From DASWOJ01 sp964250755 (lineage in GTDB: Bacteria > Pseudomonadota > Alphaproteobacteria > Acetobacterales > Acetobacteraceae), in the NCBI GenBank assembly GCA_964250755.1, contig CAXUHB010000006.1:62001-126000 (forward strand): a DNA stretch of 64,000 bases, in the 5' to 3' direction. This document shows, in pieces, positions 34,041-43,300 of this stretch. The first letter of the stretch is position 1, and each line of letters opens with the position of its first letter. Both the position numbers and the translations under genes were made by a program. Below the pieces are notes generated by a model that was not told where the DNA came from, searched no databases, and saw only the letters and a list, made by a program, of their open reading frames with translations.

Positions 34041-35558
34041 TTATACGGCGCTCTTCGCGGCATCCGCCAGGACGCCGGCCAGCACGCCCGCCACGACGCC
34101 TGCCAGCGCGTCGGCGCCGCAGTCCAGCCGCGGCCCGGGCGGCTGGCCCACGCCCCAGATCAGGTAGTCCGTCCGCCGGTCCGCAACCTCCAGCGCCGCC
34201 AGTGCGCCGGGCAGGCTGGGCTGATGGTCGCCATAGACAACGAGCCAACCTGCGCCGGCTGCCCGCAGCGCGTCCGCCAGCACCGGCAGCATCGCGTCCG
34301 TGCCGCGCATCGCCCCCATCCAGCCCGCCAGCGCCCCGGCCTCCGCCATGCCGGCCATGCCGTCCGGCAGGGTGGCGGGGGTGCCCCTCCAAGGGCCGTG
34401 CGCCGCCATGGTGATGACGAACACGAACACCTGCGGCCCCATCTCCCGCACCAGCCCGGCCACCACCGCCGCGACCTCCACATCCCCGGGATACCGCCCC
34501 GCCGGTGCGGGACCGAACGCCTCCGGCCCCACGAAGCGGTCGAAGCCCAGGCGCGGCATCACGTGCCGACGGCCATAGAAGCCGGGGTCGAAGGGATGCA
34601 CCACCACCGTCCGATACCCGGCGGCGCGCGCCGCACTGGCGATGCTTGGAAGGCCGCCGCGGGCGAAGGCCTCGTAGGGATTGAAACGGTCCAGCCCCAG
34701 CGCCTGCTCCCCGACGCCGGTCAGCACCGCAAACTCCGACCGCACGGTGTTGGCGCCCCAGCACGGCACTTCCAGCAGGCCGTGCTGGATGGCCTGCGCC
34801 TGCAGGGCGGACCAGTGCGGCAGCGCAAGGGCAGGGTGCAGCCGGGCCGGGTCCATGAAGGATTCGGCCTGCACCAGGATCACCGGCCCCTCCCCAGCCA
34901 AGGGCGGCGCGGCGCATGCGCGCACGGCGGCGACGCGCCCCGGGCGCTCCGCCGCAGCGAGCGTGGCGTGGACGGCCAGCGACGCGAGCGGGCCGAGCCG
35001 GGCGGCATCCTCCGCCGGGTCGCGGCTGGGATTTAGGCGGGCATACAACAGGGCCAGCCGCCGCAGCACCGGCGGCAGCGCGGGCAGCACGAAGCCCAGC
35101 CGGGCCACCCCTGCCGCCAGCAGCAGCGCCGCTGCCGCACTGGGCCAGGTGCGGTGCCACAGCGGCGGCTCGGCCCAGGCCAGCGCCCCGGCCAGCGCGG
35201 CAACGACGCCTGCCCCGGCCAGCACCAGCCCGGTGCCGGCGAACGGCAGGTAAAGCTGCGGGTGCCGCACGACCTCCGGCAGCTCCGCCCGGTCGGCGAA
35301 GTTGACGGGTTCGTGCAGCACCTCGCGCTTCACCGCATCGGTCAGGCGCAGGCCGAGCGCGGTTGCGCCCAGCGCCACGCCGGACAGCAGCGGGCGCGCG
35401 GTGCCGGCCAGCATCAGCCCGAATCCCGCCGCCATCGGCAGCGCGTCCAGCAGCGTGGCCGCAGCCGGCGCACGCCGGAAGCTGGCGCCCGCGCCCGCGC
35501 GCAGCGCCAGCCAAGCCGCGATGCACACGGCGATCCCCGCGGCCAGCAGAAGCATCAA
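34041..35558 (-). CDS. LTA-synthase-like membrane phosphotransferase
   Basis: 505 residues. About five membrane segments in the first ~165 residues are followed by an alkaline-phosphatase/sulfatase-fold domain on the periplasmic side. Metal and catalytic signatures are visible: VILVQAESFMDP, the nucleophile region GANTVRSEFAVLTG, TMAAHGPW and VYGDHQPSLPG. The family moves glycerol-phosphate or ethanolamine-phosphate from phospholipids to glycans. Homologues occur in capsule loci of alphaproteobacteria; as I recall, this position corresponds to rkpI in the rhizobial rkp-1 region. Two start codons lie in tandem (35558, 35555). The upstream repeat supplies a purine-rich tract but no clear ribosome site. 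Confidence 0.82.
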   Translation of the reverse strand: MMLLLAAGIAVCIAAWLALRAGAGASFRRAPAAATLLDALPMAAGFGLMLAGTARPLLSGVALGATALGLRLTDAVKREVLHEPVNFADRAELPEVVRHPQLYLPFAGTGLVLAGAGVVAALAGALAWAEPPLWHRTWPSAAAALLLAAGVARLGFVLPALPPVLRRLALLYARLNPSRDPAEDAARLGPLASLAVHATLAAAERPGRVAAVRACAAPPLAGEGPVILVQAESFMDPARLHPALALPHWSALQAQAIQHGLLEVPCWGANTVRSEFAVLTGVGEQALGLDRFNPYEAFARGGLPSIASAARAAGYRTVVVHPFDPGFYGRRHVMPRLGFDRFVGPEAFGPAPAGRYPGDVEVAAVVAGLVREMGPQVFVFVITMAAHGPWRGTPATLPDGMAGMAEAGALAGWMGAMRGTDAMLPVLADALRAAGAGWLVVYGDHQPSLPGALAALEVADRRTDYLIWGVGQPPGPRLDCGADALAGVVAGVLAGVLADAAKSAV

Positions 35559-35570
35559 AACAAAGGCTTG

Positions 35571-35714
35571 CTGCTCCCTCTCCCTCCGGGAGAGGGCTGG
35601 GGTGAGGGAAGCCGCAAGTACTCGCCCTGCCTGTGCAGGAGCGGTGCTCGTCTGGAAAGGACAGCGCTCGCTGTTTCCCTCACCCCAGCCCTCTCCCTCC
35701 GGGAGAGGGAGGAG
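35571..35714. repeat. REPIN-like inverted doublet beside the assembly gap
   Basis: The left arm CTGCTCCCTCTCCCTCC, then GGGAGAGGGCTGGGGTGAGG, faces the right arm TTCCCTCACCCCAGCCCTCT ending CCGGGAGAGGGAGG. The right arm is the last complete sequence before the gap and is repeated after it, which probably caused the assembly break. Confidence 0.85.
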
Positions 35715-35743
35715 AACGCCCTCACCGCCCCGCCTCGATATGG
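35689..35743. repeat. 55-bp sequence duplicated on both sides of the N gap
   Basis: Bases 35689-35743 are identical to 35844-35898. The copy contains the right REP arm plus the last codons of the SDR gene (HIEAGR and stop, read on the minus strand). A second set of SDR-ending codons next to the gap is best explained as the same piece of DNA placed at both contig ends. Confidence 0.85.
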
Positions 35744-35843
35744 NNNNNNNNNNNNNNNNNNNNNNNNNNNNNNNNNNNNNNNNNNNNNNNNNNNNNNNNN
35801 NNNNNNNNNNNNNNNNNNNNNNNNNNNNNNNNNNNNNNNNNNN
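35744..35843. other. Assembly gap of 100 Ns
   Basis: Exactly 100 N, a conventional unknown-length gap. The 55-bp flanks are identical (35689-35743 and 35844-35898), so the true gap may be absent, with contigs overlapping by 55 bp; alternatively extra REP copies may be collapsed here. Confidence 0.95.
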
Positions 35844-35876
35844 CCCTCTCCCTCCGGGAGAGGGAGGAGAACGCCC

Positions 35877-36668
35877 TCACCGCCCCGCCTCGATATGGAA
35901 CCGCACTCCGCGCAGGATGCGGTCCCCCGCCCAGGCCGGGATCAGGTCGGCCAGCACCAGCTCCGCCGCCAGCATCCGCGGCGCCACGATCCGCGCCTGC
36001 CGCCGGTCCAGCCCGCGGCGCACCGCCGCCACCATGCGCGGCAGGCTCATCAGCCCGGGCTTCGGCCCCTTGAACCGGTCGGTCATCGGCGTGTCGAAGA
36101 ATCCCGGCACGATCACACTCACCGCCACCCCGCGCGGCGACAGCAGCGCCCGCAGCCCCTCCCCATACGCCCGCACCCCCGCCTTGCTCGCGCTGTAGGC
36201 CGGGCTGTACGGCAACCCCCGCAGCCCCGCGACGGAGGACACGACGGCGACGTGCCCCGCCCCTCGCGCCAGCATCCGCGGCAGCAGCGGCTCAATCGTG
36301 TGCATCGCCCCCAGCAGGTTCGTGCGGACCTGCATGGCGGCCAGCGCCACGCCCTCCGGCGTGCCGTCCGGGTGGGTGCCGGCGGACACTCCGGCGCAGG
36401 CCAGCACCATCCCGACCGGCGCGGCATCGTCCGCGCGGTGCAGCCAGGCGGCGGTGGCCTCGGCGTCGGTCACGTCCACCGCATCCGCCTGGACCTCGGC
36501 GCCCGCGGCCCGGCACCGCGCCGCCACGGCCTGCAGCCTCGCCATGTCGCGCCCGGCCAGCCAGAGCACTGCGCCCGGCGCGGCGTAGCTCTCGGCCAGG
36601 CCCGCGCCCAATCCGCTCGACGCGCCGGTTATAGCGATGGGAGCAGCCGGGTGCGCTGAACCCGTCAT
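35877..36668 (-). CDS. Short-chain dehydrogenase of the capsule locus (RkpH-like)
   Basis: 263 residues. A classical SDR with TGASSGLGAGLAE (cofactor), ACAGVSAG, VSSVAGLRG with the catalytic Ser, and YSPAYSASKAGV with the Tyr-xxx-Lys pair. It could reduce a keto group of a lipid or sugar precursor. Its ATG overlaps the kpsS stop (ATGA), so it belongs to the kpsC-kpsS operon. By analogy with rhizobial rkpH, and with 3-ketosphinganine reductases, it may reduce the product of the oxoamine synthase at 47772; this is inference from gene company. Confidence 0.82.
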   Translation of the reverse strand: MTGSAHPAAPIAITGASSGLGAGLAESYAAPGAVLWLAGRDMARLQAVAARCRAAGAEVQADAVDVTDAEATAAWLHRADDAAPVGMVLACAGVSAGTHPDGTPEGVALAAMQVRTNLLGAMHTIEPLLPRMLARGAGHVAVVSSVAGLRGLPYSPAYSASKAGVRAYGEGLRALLSPRGVAVSVIVPGFFDTPMTDRFKGPKPGLMSLPRMVAAVRRGLDRRQARIVAPRMLAAELVLADLIPAWAGDRILRGVRFHIEAGR

Positions 36669-37966
36669 CCCTTCGCGGCGGCCAGCATCGGTTCGGACGC
36701 GCGGACGGGCACGCCGGCAGGGGTGCCGGCGGGCCGCAGCATGGGCCGCGCCGCCGCCTCCAGCCGTACCACCGCGCCGTCCACCAGCATCCGCAGCCCC
36801 TCGTCCGAGAAGAAGCCGCCCCGGATCATGCATCGGTGGACCAGCACGCGGCGCAGCGCGCCGAACACCTCGGGGTCGGGCGGCACGGGATTGGTCCAGA
36901 ACAGGTCCAGCCCATCCTGGTGCGTCACGCCCGGTATGTCATACACGGCCTGTCCCAGGCTGATCGTCGGCACGCCGCGCGCCGCCGACAGGGTGCCTGT
37001 GGTGCTGTTGACGGTCACGACCCCGCGCGCCGCGCGCACCAGCAGGTCTATGTTCCCATCCTCCAGGAACAGCACGCGCCCGTGCAGGCCCAGCCCCTCC
37101 GCAATCTCCAGCGTCACGGCCCGCCAGTCCCGCAGCCCGTTGTCCAGCGGATGCCCCTTCACGATCAGGTCCAGCGCGGCCGGCGCGTGCCGGGCGAACG
37201 ACGTCAGCACCTCCCGGATCGCCGCCTCCATCCCCGGGTAGGGCGAGTGCATCCTGATCTGGTAGTCGCAGTCCAGCTGCAGCGGGAACACCATGAAGGG
37301 CCGCCCCGTGCGCTCCAGCCGCGCGCGGACGGCGTTGCTGCGGCGCGCGGCGGCCTTGCCGCCGGCCAGGCGCCGCGCCCAGCCCGCATACTCCACCAGC
37401 GGGTGCCAGGGCCGGTGCGTCCGGTAGCCCGGGAACAGCGGCCGCAGCGCCATCGCCGCGAAGTTGTAGGCCAAGTCCTCCCGCGTCCGGCGGGCGAAGC
37501 TGGAGGGGACGCCGGCCGGGTCCGGGTCGGCCAGCGGCGGCAAGGCGCGGGCGGCCTCCAGGTAGTAGCCGGGGTCGCGCGGCAGGCTGGACAGGCCGTT
37601 CACGCCCCCGGCCTCCAGCGTCACCCAGTCCGGGCGCATGTAGCCCTCCTCGAACACATGCACCTGCACGTGCCGGCGGGCGGCGATGGCGCGGGCGGCG
37701 TGGTGCAGCGGGCGGCAGTCGCCGAACAGCACGATGTCCGTGACGCCCCGGCGGTTCAGCACCTCTTCCAGGTAGGCGGGCCAGCCCTGCAGGCCGCCGC
37801 GGTAGTTGACGGCGCCAGGCCGGCGCCAGAACAGCCAGTCGCCGCCATGGAAGTTGACGCGGTGGACCCCGTGCCCGCGTGCCGCCAAAGCGTCGCCCAG
37901 GTGCCGGAAGAACGGGCCGGCCAAGCCTTGCAGGAACAGAAACTGCCTTGGTGCGGCGTGCGTCAT
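36665..37966 (-). CDS. kpsS: Capsular polysaccharide Kdo transferase, KpsS type
   Basis: 433 residues with the KpsS/LipB signatures: FHGGDWLFWRRPGAVNYRG, VHVFEEGYMRPDWVTLEAGG, VKGHPLDNGLRDW and SLGQAVYDIPGVTHQ. KpsS adds the first beta-Kdo to the lipid acceptor of group 2 type capsules at the inner membrane. Its ATG overlaps the kpsC stop by 4 bp and its stop overlaps the SDR start by 4 bp, so three genes are tightly coupled. Confidence 0.9.
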   Translation of the reverse strand: MTHAAPRQFLFLQGLAGPFFRHLGDALAARGHGVHRVNFHGGDWLFWRRPGAVNYRGGLQGWPAYLEEVLNRRGVTDIVLFGDCRPLHHAARAIAARRHVQVHVFEEGYMRPDWVTLEAGGVNGLSSLPRDPGYYLEAARALPPLADPDPAGVPSSFARRTREDLAYNFAAMALRPLFPGYRTHRPWHPLVEYAGWARRLAGGKAAARRSNAVRARLERTGRPFMVFPLQLDCDYQIRMHSPYPGMEAAIREVLTSFARHAPAALDLIVKGHPLDNGLRDWRAVTLEIAEGLGLHGRVLFLEDGNIDLLVRAARGVVTVNSTTGTLSAARGVPTISLGQAVYDIPGVTHQDGLDLFWTNPVPPDPEVFGALRRVLVHRCMIRGGFFSDEGLRMLVDGAVVRLEAAARPMLRPAGTPAGVPVRASEPMLAAAKG

Positions 37967-40077
37967 GGTTTGGTCCTTCCGGCCGCAGTCCCCGCGGCAG
38001 CGATCCCCGACGCCCAGCGTGCAGCCGTCCAGCGTGCGATGCGCCCCTGCGCCCTTCGCAGATGCACAAGCGGCCCGGCGCGCCATAGCAGCGGGTCCGC
38101 CAGCCGGTCCAGCAGCACCTCCGCAGGGCAGGGCAGCTCCGTCACGGGGTCCAGGTAGCGCGGATACAGCAGCAGCACGCCTGCCGCTAGTTCATTCAAT
38201 GTTAACCGGCGCACGCGGCGCGGCAGCGGCGCCATGTCTGCCGTCAAGCCCCACCCGGCATAGAACGGCTGTCCCCAGCAGGTGACCCGCTTGCCGCGCA
38301 GCAGCGCCTCGAACCCCGTCAGCGAGGTCAGCGTATGAACCTCCCCCACGGCGTCGAGCAGGGCGGCCATCGGCACGCCGCGCACGATGCCGTCCGCGAT
38401 CCCAAGCGCTTGCGCGTCCGGGATGGCCCCTGGGCGATGCCCGGCGTCCACGTCGGGATGCGGCTTGTAAAGGATGTGGGCGTCCGGCGCGGCGGCGCGC
38501 ACGGCCTGCAGCAGGGCCAGGTTGGTGCGGACTTCGCCCCCGCCCAGGCGCACCGACAGGTCGTCCGCAACCTGGCCGGGCACCAGCACCACGCGCCGGC
38601 CCGCCGGCAGCTCCGGCAGGGGAGCGGCGCCCGTGTTATATTTTGTAACGCCGGCCTGCACCAGCCGCCGGACAAGGGCCGCCGCGCGGTTGAGCAGCGC
38701 CGGGCCGAATGCGGCACCGGCCAGGATCGCTTCGAGGTCGCTGGGGCGGCTGGGGTCGTAGTAGATGCCCTGTCCGTCCACGATGATGCTGCACGGCGGC
38801 AGGAAGTCGCTGCCCAGCCCGACCGAGCGCAGGAACCCGTCCTCCACCCGCAGCACCGGCACGCCCTCGCGCCGCAACTGATCCTGCAGGCCCGCCGGCA
38901 CCCGCGATGCCCAGGCAGCGACGGCGCCGCCCCCTCGGCGGGCCGCGGCCACCGCGGCGGCGCCCTGCGGCGGCGGGCGCACCCCATCGTGCAGAAAGGC
39001 GCCGATGCGCCGCCGCTTCCAGAACTGCATCCCGACGCAGCCGGCGATGCCGCGGTTGGCGTCGCAGGTGCGCCGCCACTCCGCGGCAAGGTCCAGCGCG
39101 GCCTCGAACGGGGCGGGCTTGCCGGTGAAGGGGTCGCGGTAGGACGCGCCGCCGATCAGCCAGGCCGCCGCGACCTGCGCCTGGCTGCGCGCGCCTGCCC
39201 GGGGCGGCACGTCCGGGCCGTCCACCGTGGCGCCCCATCCCGCATACCAGACGGGGGCATGGGCATGGACGGTGCAGCCCGCCAGCAGCCCGAGCAGCCC
39301 AAGCTCTCCGCCGCCCGCCATCCCGCCGCCCGCCGCCCCATCCCCCGCCACATGGACCTCGTCCGCCGCGGCGATCAGCGGCCAGGGATCCCAGGGTCCC
39401 GGCGGCAGCACGCGGCATCCCGCGGCGGCCAGCCGGGCGGCGGCCGCCGGCAGGGCGCCCACGACGATCACCTGCGCGGCCTCGTGCCGGGCCAGCACGG
39501 CGGACAGCAGGGCGCGGTCGCGCCCGGGGTTGCCGGCGCACTCCGCCAGGATCAGCCCGGCCCCGGCGCGGGCCAGCATGAGGGAGGGCGGCGGGTCGGC
39601 CCAGCACGTGCCGCCAACGCGGTCCCGCACCATCGCGCTGGCGCCCGCGGCGGCCCGGCGCAGGATGGCGGGGTCGTCCGGCCCGGCTTGCAGCGCGAGG
39701 TCCGCCGACCCCGGCAGGACGGCGCGGGCGGACCCGGGAGCGGGCGCGCCCCCCAGTGCGGCGCTGAGCCAGGGTGGATCCGGCACGAAGCGCGGGGTCT
39801 GCAGCGGTCCCGGCCGCAGCGGCAGCAAGGGGCGGGGGTCGCGGCCCCGGCGCGCCGCCGGCCCGGCGGACACCAGCACACGGGCTGCGGAGGCGGACGC
39901 CGCCGGCGCCAGCCCCAAGCCCGGCAGCAGCGCAGCGGCGCCGGCCACGGGCGGACCTACGACCCAGGCCGGGACGGCGGCTCGCCCGCCGGAGCCGGGC
40001 CGCGTCACGGCAGGCGGCCAGTCGGGCAGGGGTGGGGGTGGCCGCACGAAGGGGGGGTCCTGTCCTGGTTCCGGCAC
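37963..40077 (-). CDS. kpsC: Capsular polysaccharide Kdo transferase, KpsC type
   Basis: 704 residues from a GTG preceded by AAGGTTACC. It has the expected two tandem catalytic halves, each with the AGWG signature (VWYAGWGATVDGP and QPFYAGWGLTADM), plus VEDGFLRSVGLGSDFLPP and YKPHPDVDAGHRPG. KpsC extends the poly-beta-Kdo linker begun by KpsS, using alternating linkages from its two domains. The N-terminal half is more Ala/Pro-rich and less conserved than usual. It is divergent from the PKS gene at 40316. Corresponds to rkpJ/lipA-type genes elsewhere. Confidence 0.92.
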   Translation of the reverse strand: MPEPGQDPPFVRPPPPLPDWPPAVTRPGSGGRAAVPAWVVGPPVAGAAALLPGLGLAPAASASAARVLVSAGPAARRGRDPRPLLPLRPGPLQTPRFVPDPPWLSAALGGAPAPGSARAVLPGSADLALQAGPDDPAILRRAAAGASAMVRDRVGGTCWADPPPSLMLARAGAGLILAECAGNPGRDRALLSAVLARHEAAQVIVVGALPAAAARLAAAGCRVLPPGPWDPWPLIAAADEVHVAGDGAAGGGMAGGGELGLLGLLAGCTVHAHAPVWYAGWGATVDGPDVPPRAGARSQAQVAAAWLIGGASYRDPFTGKPAPFEAALDLAAEWRRTCDANRGIAGCVGMQFWKRRRIGAFLHDGVRPPPQGAAAVAAARRGGGAVAAWASRVPAGLQDQLRREGVPVLRVEDGFLRSVGLGSDFLPPCSIIVDGQGIYYDPSRPSDLEAILAGAAFGPALLNRAAALVRRLVQAGVTKYNTGAAPLPELPAGRRVVLVPGQVADDLSVRLGGGEVRTNLALLQAVRAAAPDAHILYKPHPDVDAGHRPGAIPDAQALGIADGIVRGVPMAALLDAVGEVHTLTSLTGFEALLRGKRVTCWGQPFYAGWGLTADMAPLPRRVRRLTLNELAAGVLLLYPRYLDPVTELPCPAEVLLDRLADPLLWRAGPLVHLRRAQGRIARWTAARWASGIAAAGTAAGRTKP

Positions 40078-40087
40078 AAGGTAACCT

Positions 40088-40117
40088 TCTATGGCGCGCG
40101 GGCGTGCTGCAATGCAA
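40088..40117 (-). promoter_or_regulatory. Putative kpsC promoter
   Basis: On the minus strand, TTGCAT (40117-40112), an 18-base spacer and CATAGA (40093-40088) lie just before the kpsC start. The start site would fall within about 10 bases of the GTG, giving a very short leader, so the assignment is tentative. Confidence 0.35.
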
Positions 40118-40155
40118 CACTGGTGACATAAGCGTGACGCGGCGTTCGTCCTGTG

Positions 40156-40185
40156 TTGCCGCTACAACGCGGTGGCGGCTATAGC
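40156..40185 (+). promoter_or_regulatory. Putative promoter of the PKS gene
   Basis: TTGCCG at 40156-40161, an 18-base spacer and TATAGC at 40180-40185. The predicted start near 40192 leaves a leader of about 125 bases before TTG 40316 and excludes the upstream in-frame codon at 40172 as a start. Confidence 0.45.
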
Positions 40186-40315
40186 GGCAGGCTTGGCCCG
40201 CCACATGCATCCGCCATCTGCGCGGGGGGCCTGTTTGCCCTGCCGGGCCAACCGCCGTAGAGCGTCCCGATACTCCCGAGACCGATCCCGGCCCCTGCCG
40301 GACAGAGGTGCGACA

Positions 40316-43300
40316 TTGGACGGCAGCGTTAAAGCGAACACGGACTACCTGGCGGCCCCTCAGCCCATCGCGGTCGTCGGCGCCGCCTGCCGCCTGCCGG
40401 GCGCCCCGGACCTGCACGCCTTCGCGGAGCTGCTCGCCGCTGCGCGGGACGCCGTCACCGAAATCCCGGACGGCCGCTGGACCAAGGCGGCGTTCTTCCA
40501 CCCGGACCGCGGCCAGGCCGGCAAGGCCTACACCTTCGCCGCCGGCGTGCTGGGCGAGGTCGGCGGCTTCGACGCCGGGTTCTTCGGCATCTCCCCGCGG
40601 GAGGCCGCGCAGATGGACCCGCAGCAGCGCCTGCTGCTGGAACTGGCGCACGAGGCGTTCGAGGACGCGGGCATGGACGCCGGCAAGCTGGCCGGGTCCG
40701 CCGTGGGCGTTTATGTCGGCGGCTCAGCCTGGGACTACACGACGCTGCACATGGGCGACCACTCGCTCATGGACGCCTACTCCATGACCGGCGCGACGCT
40801 GTGCTCGCTGTCCAACCGCGTCAGCTACGCCTTCGACCTGCGCGGCCCGTCCTTCACGGTGGACACCGCCTGCTCGTCCTCCCTCGTCGCCCTGCACCAG
40901 GCGTGCGAGGCCCTGCGCGGCGGCACCGTGCCGATGGCGCTGGTGGGCGGCGTGAACCTGCTGCTGGCACCGCAGAACTTCGTCGGCTTCTGCGCGGCCT
41001 CCATGCTGTCCCCCCGCGGCCGCTGCCACGCTTTCGACGCGCGGGCCGACGGCTATGTCCGGGCCGAGGGCGGGGCGATGCTGGTGCTGAAGCCGCTGCG
41101 CGCGGCGCTGGCGGATGGAGACGCGATCCACGCCGTCGTGCGCGGCACCGGCGTCAACTCGGACGGCCGCACCAACGGCTTCTCCCTGCCCAACCCCGCC
41201 GCCCAGGCGGCCCTGCTGCGCCAGGTCTATGGCCGCTTCGGCATTGACCCGGACGAGCTGGACTACGTGGAAGCCCACGGCACCGGCACCCCTGCCGGCG
41301 ACCCCATCGAGGCCGCAGCGCTCGGCGAGGTGCTGGGCCGCCGCCGCTTCCGCCCCCTGCCCATCGGCTCGGTGAAGACCAACATCGGCCACCTGGAGGC
41401 CGCGTCGGGCATGGCCGGGCTGCTGAAGGCCGTGCTGGCCTTCCGCGCCGGCCGCGTGCCGGCGTCCCTGCATTGCGCCACCCCCAACCCGGCCATCCCC
41501 TTCGCCGACCTGAACCTGGAGCTGAACCCCGACGGCCTGGACCTGCAGCCGCCCGGTGCGTTCGGGGGCCGCCCGGCGATGATCGGCGTCAACTCCTTCG
41601 GCTTCGGCGGCACCAACGCGCACGCCGTGCTGGAAGCGCCGCCCTCCGGCCTGCAGGTGGTGGATCCGCCGCTCGTCGGCTCCCCCGCCCTGCCGCAACT
41701 GCTGCTTTCCGCCCGGAGCGAGGCGGCGCTGCGCGCCCTGGCCTCGTGCTGGTCCGACCTGCTGGCCGATGGGGAGGCCGACGCCGCGCTGATCCGCGGG
41801 GCGGCCCTGGCGCGCGACCAGTACAAGCTGCGCCTGGCCGCCACGGGCGCCACGCCCGCCGAACTCGGCGCAGGCCTGCGCGCCTACCTGGCCGGGCAGG
41901 CGACGCACACCGTCGCCACCGACACGGCAGTCGCGGGCCGGGTCGCCTTCGTGTTCTCCGGCAATGGCAGCCAGTGGGCGGGCATGGCGTCGGACGCCCT
42001 GGACCGCAGCCCGGCCTTCCGCGCCGCGCTGGACGCCGCGGACGCCGCGCTGCGCGCCCCGTTGGGCTGGTCGGTGGCGGAGCGGCTGCGGACCGCCGAC
42101 GCCGTGGCCATGCGCGACACGTCCGTCGCGCAGCCCCTGCTGTTCGCCATTCAGGTGGCGATGGTCATGGCGCTGCGCACGGCGGGCGTGCAGCCCGACG
42201 CCTGCATGGGCCACAGCGTCGGCGAAGTCGCGGCAGCCTGGGCCGCCGGCGCCCTGACCCTGGACCAGGCCAGCCGCGTGATCGCCGTGCGCAGCCGCCT
42301 GCAGGCGCAGACGGCCGGAACGGGCCGCATGGCGGTCCTGGGCCTGGACGCCGAGGCGGCGGCGGCGGCGCTGGACGGCACGGGGATCGAGGTCGCGGCC
42401 CGCAACAGCCGCGGCGCCACCACCATCGCCGGGCCGGAGGAGGAGCTGCTGGCCCTGGGCGCACGCGCCAAGGAGGCCGGCTGGCCCTTCACCATGCTGG
42501 ACCTGGACTATGCCTTCCACAGCGGCGCGATGGACCCGATCCGGGACGCCCTGGCCCGGGACCTCGCCGACCTGTCCCCCAACCCGGCGACGCTGCCCTT
42601 CGTCTCCACCGTCGCAGGCGGCCCGGCGGACGGCACCACGCTGGACGCCGACTACTGGTGGCAGAACGTCCGCGCCCCCGTGCGCTTCGCGGAGGCCGCG
42701 GCGCACCTGGTCGCCTCGGGCGTCCGCGTGTTCATCGAGGTCGGGCCGCAGCCCGTCCTGCAAGCCTACCTGCACGATGCCTTGGCCGTCGCAGACGCAA
42801 CCGGCCGCGTGCTGCCCACCCTGTCCCGCCGCGCCGCCTCCGCCGATCCCGTGCTGCTGACGGCTGGGCGCGCCCACGCCGCCGGGTGCGACATTCGGCG
42901 CGCCCCCGCCTTTTCCGGCCCGCGCCGCATCAATGGGCTGCCGGCCTACCCGTGGCAGCGGGAAACCCACTGGCTCGGCCACACCACCGAAGCGCTGGAG
43001 ATCGTCGAGGCGCCGTTCGACCACCCCCTGCTGGGCGCCCGCCGCGGGGCGGAACCGGTCGAGTGGACCGTCCACCTCGGCACCGCCTTGCAGCCGTGGC
43101 TGGCGGATCACGTCGTCGGCGGCGCCACCGTCGCCCCCGCCGCCGCCTTGGCCGAAATGGCCCTGGCCGCTGCCCGCGCCCGCCACCCGGACGCCCCGGC
43201 GCTGGAGGTCACCGACTTGGAGATCAACCGCCCCCTGGTGTTCGAGCATGGGATGCTGCGCGAGGTCCGGCTGCGCGTCGGCACCGCCGGCGGCCGCTTC

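Noticed and set aside
35571..35898. Repeated units around the N gap as a possible CRISPR array or IS end
   Set aside because: The repeats are REP arms in inverted orientation and one contig-end duplication. There are no regular spacers, cas genes or transposase.
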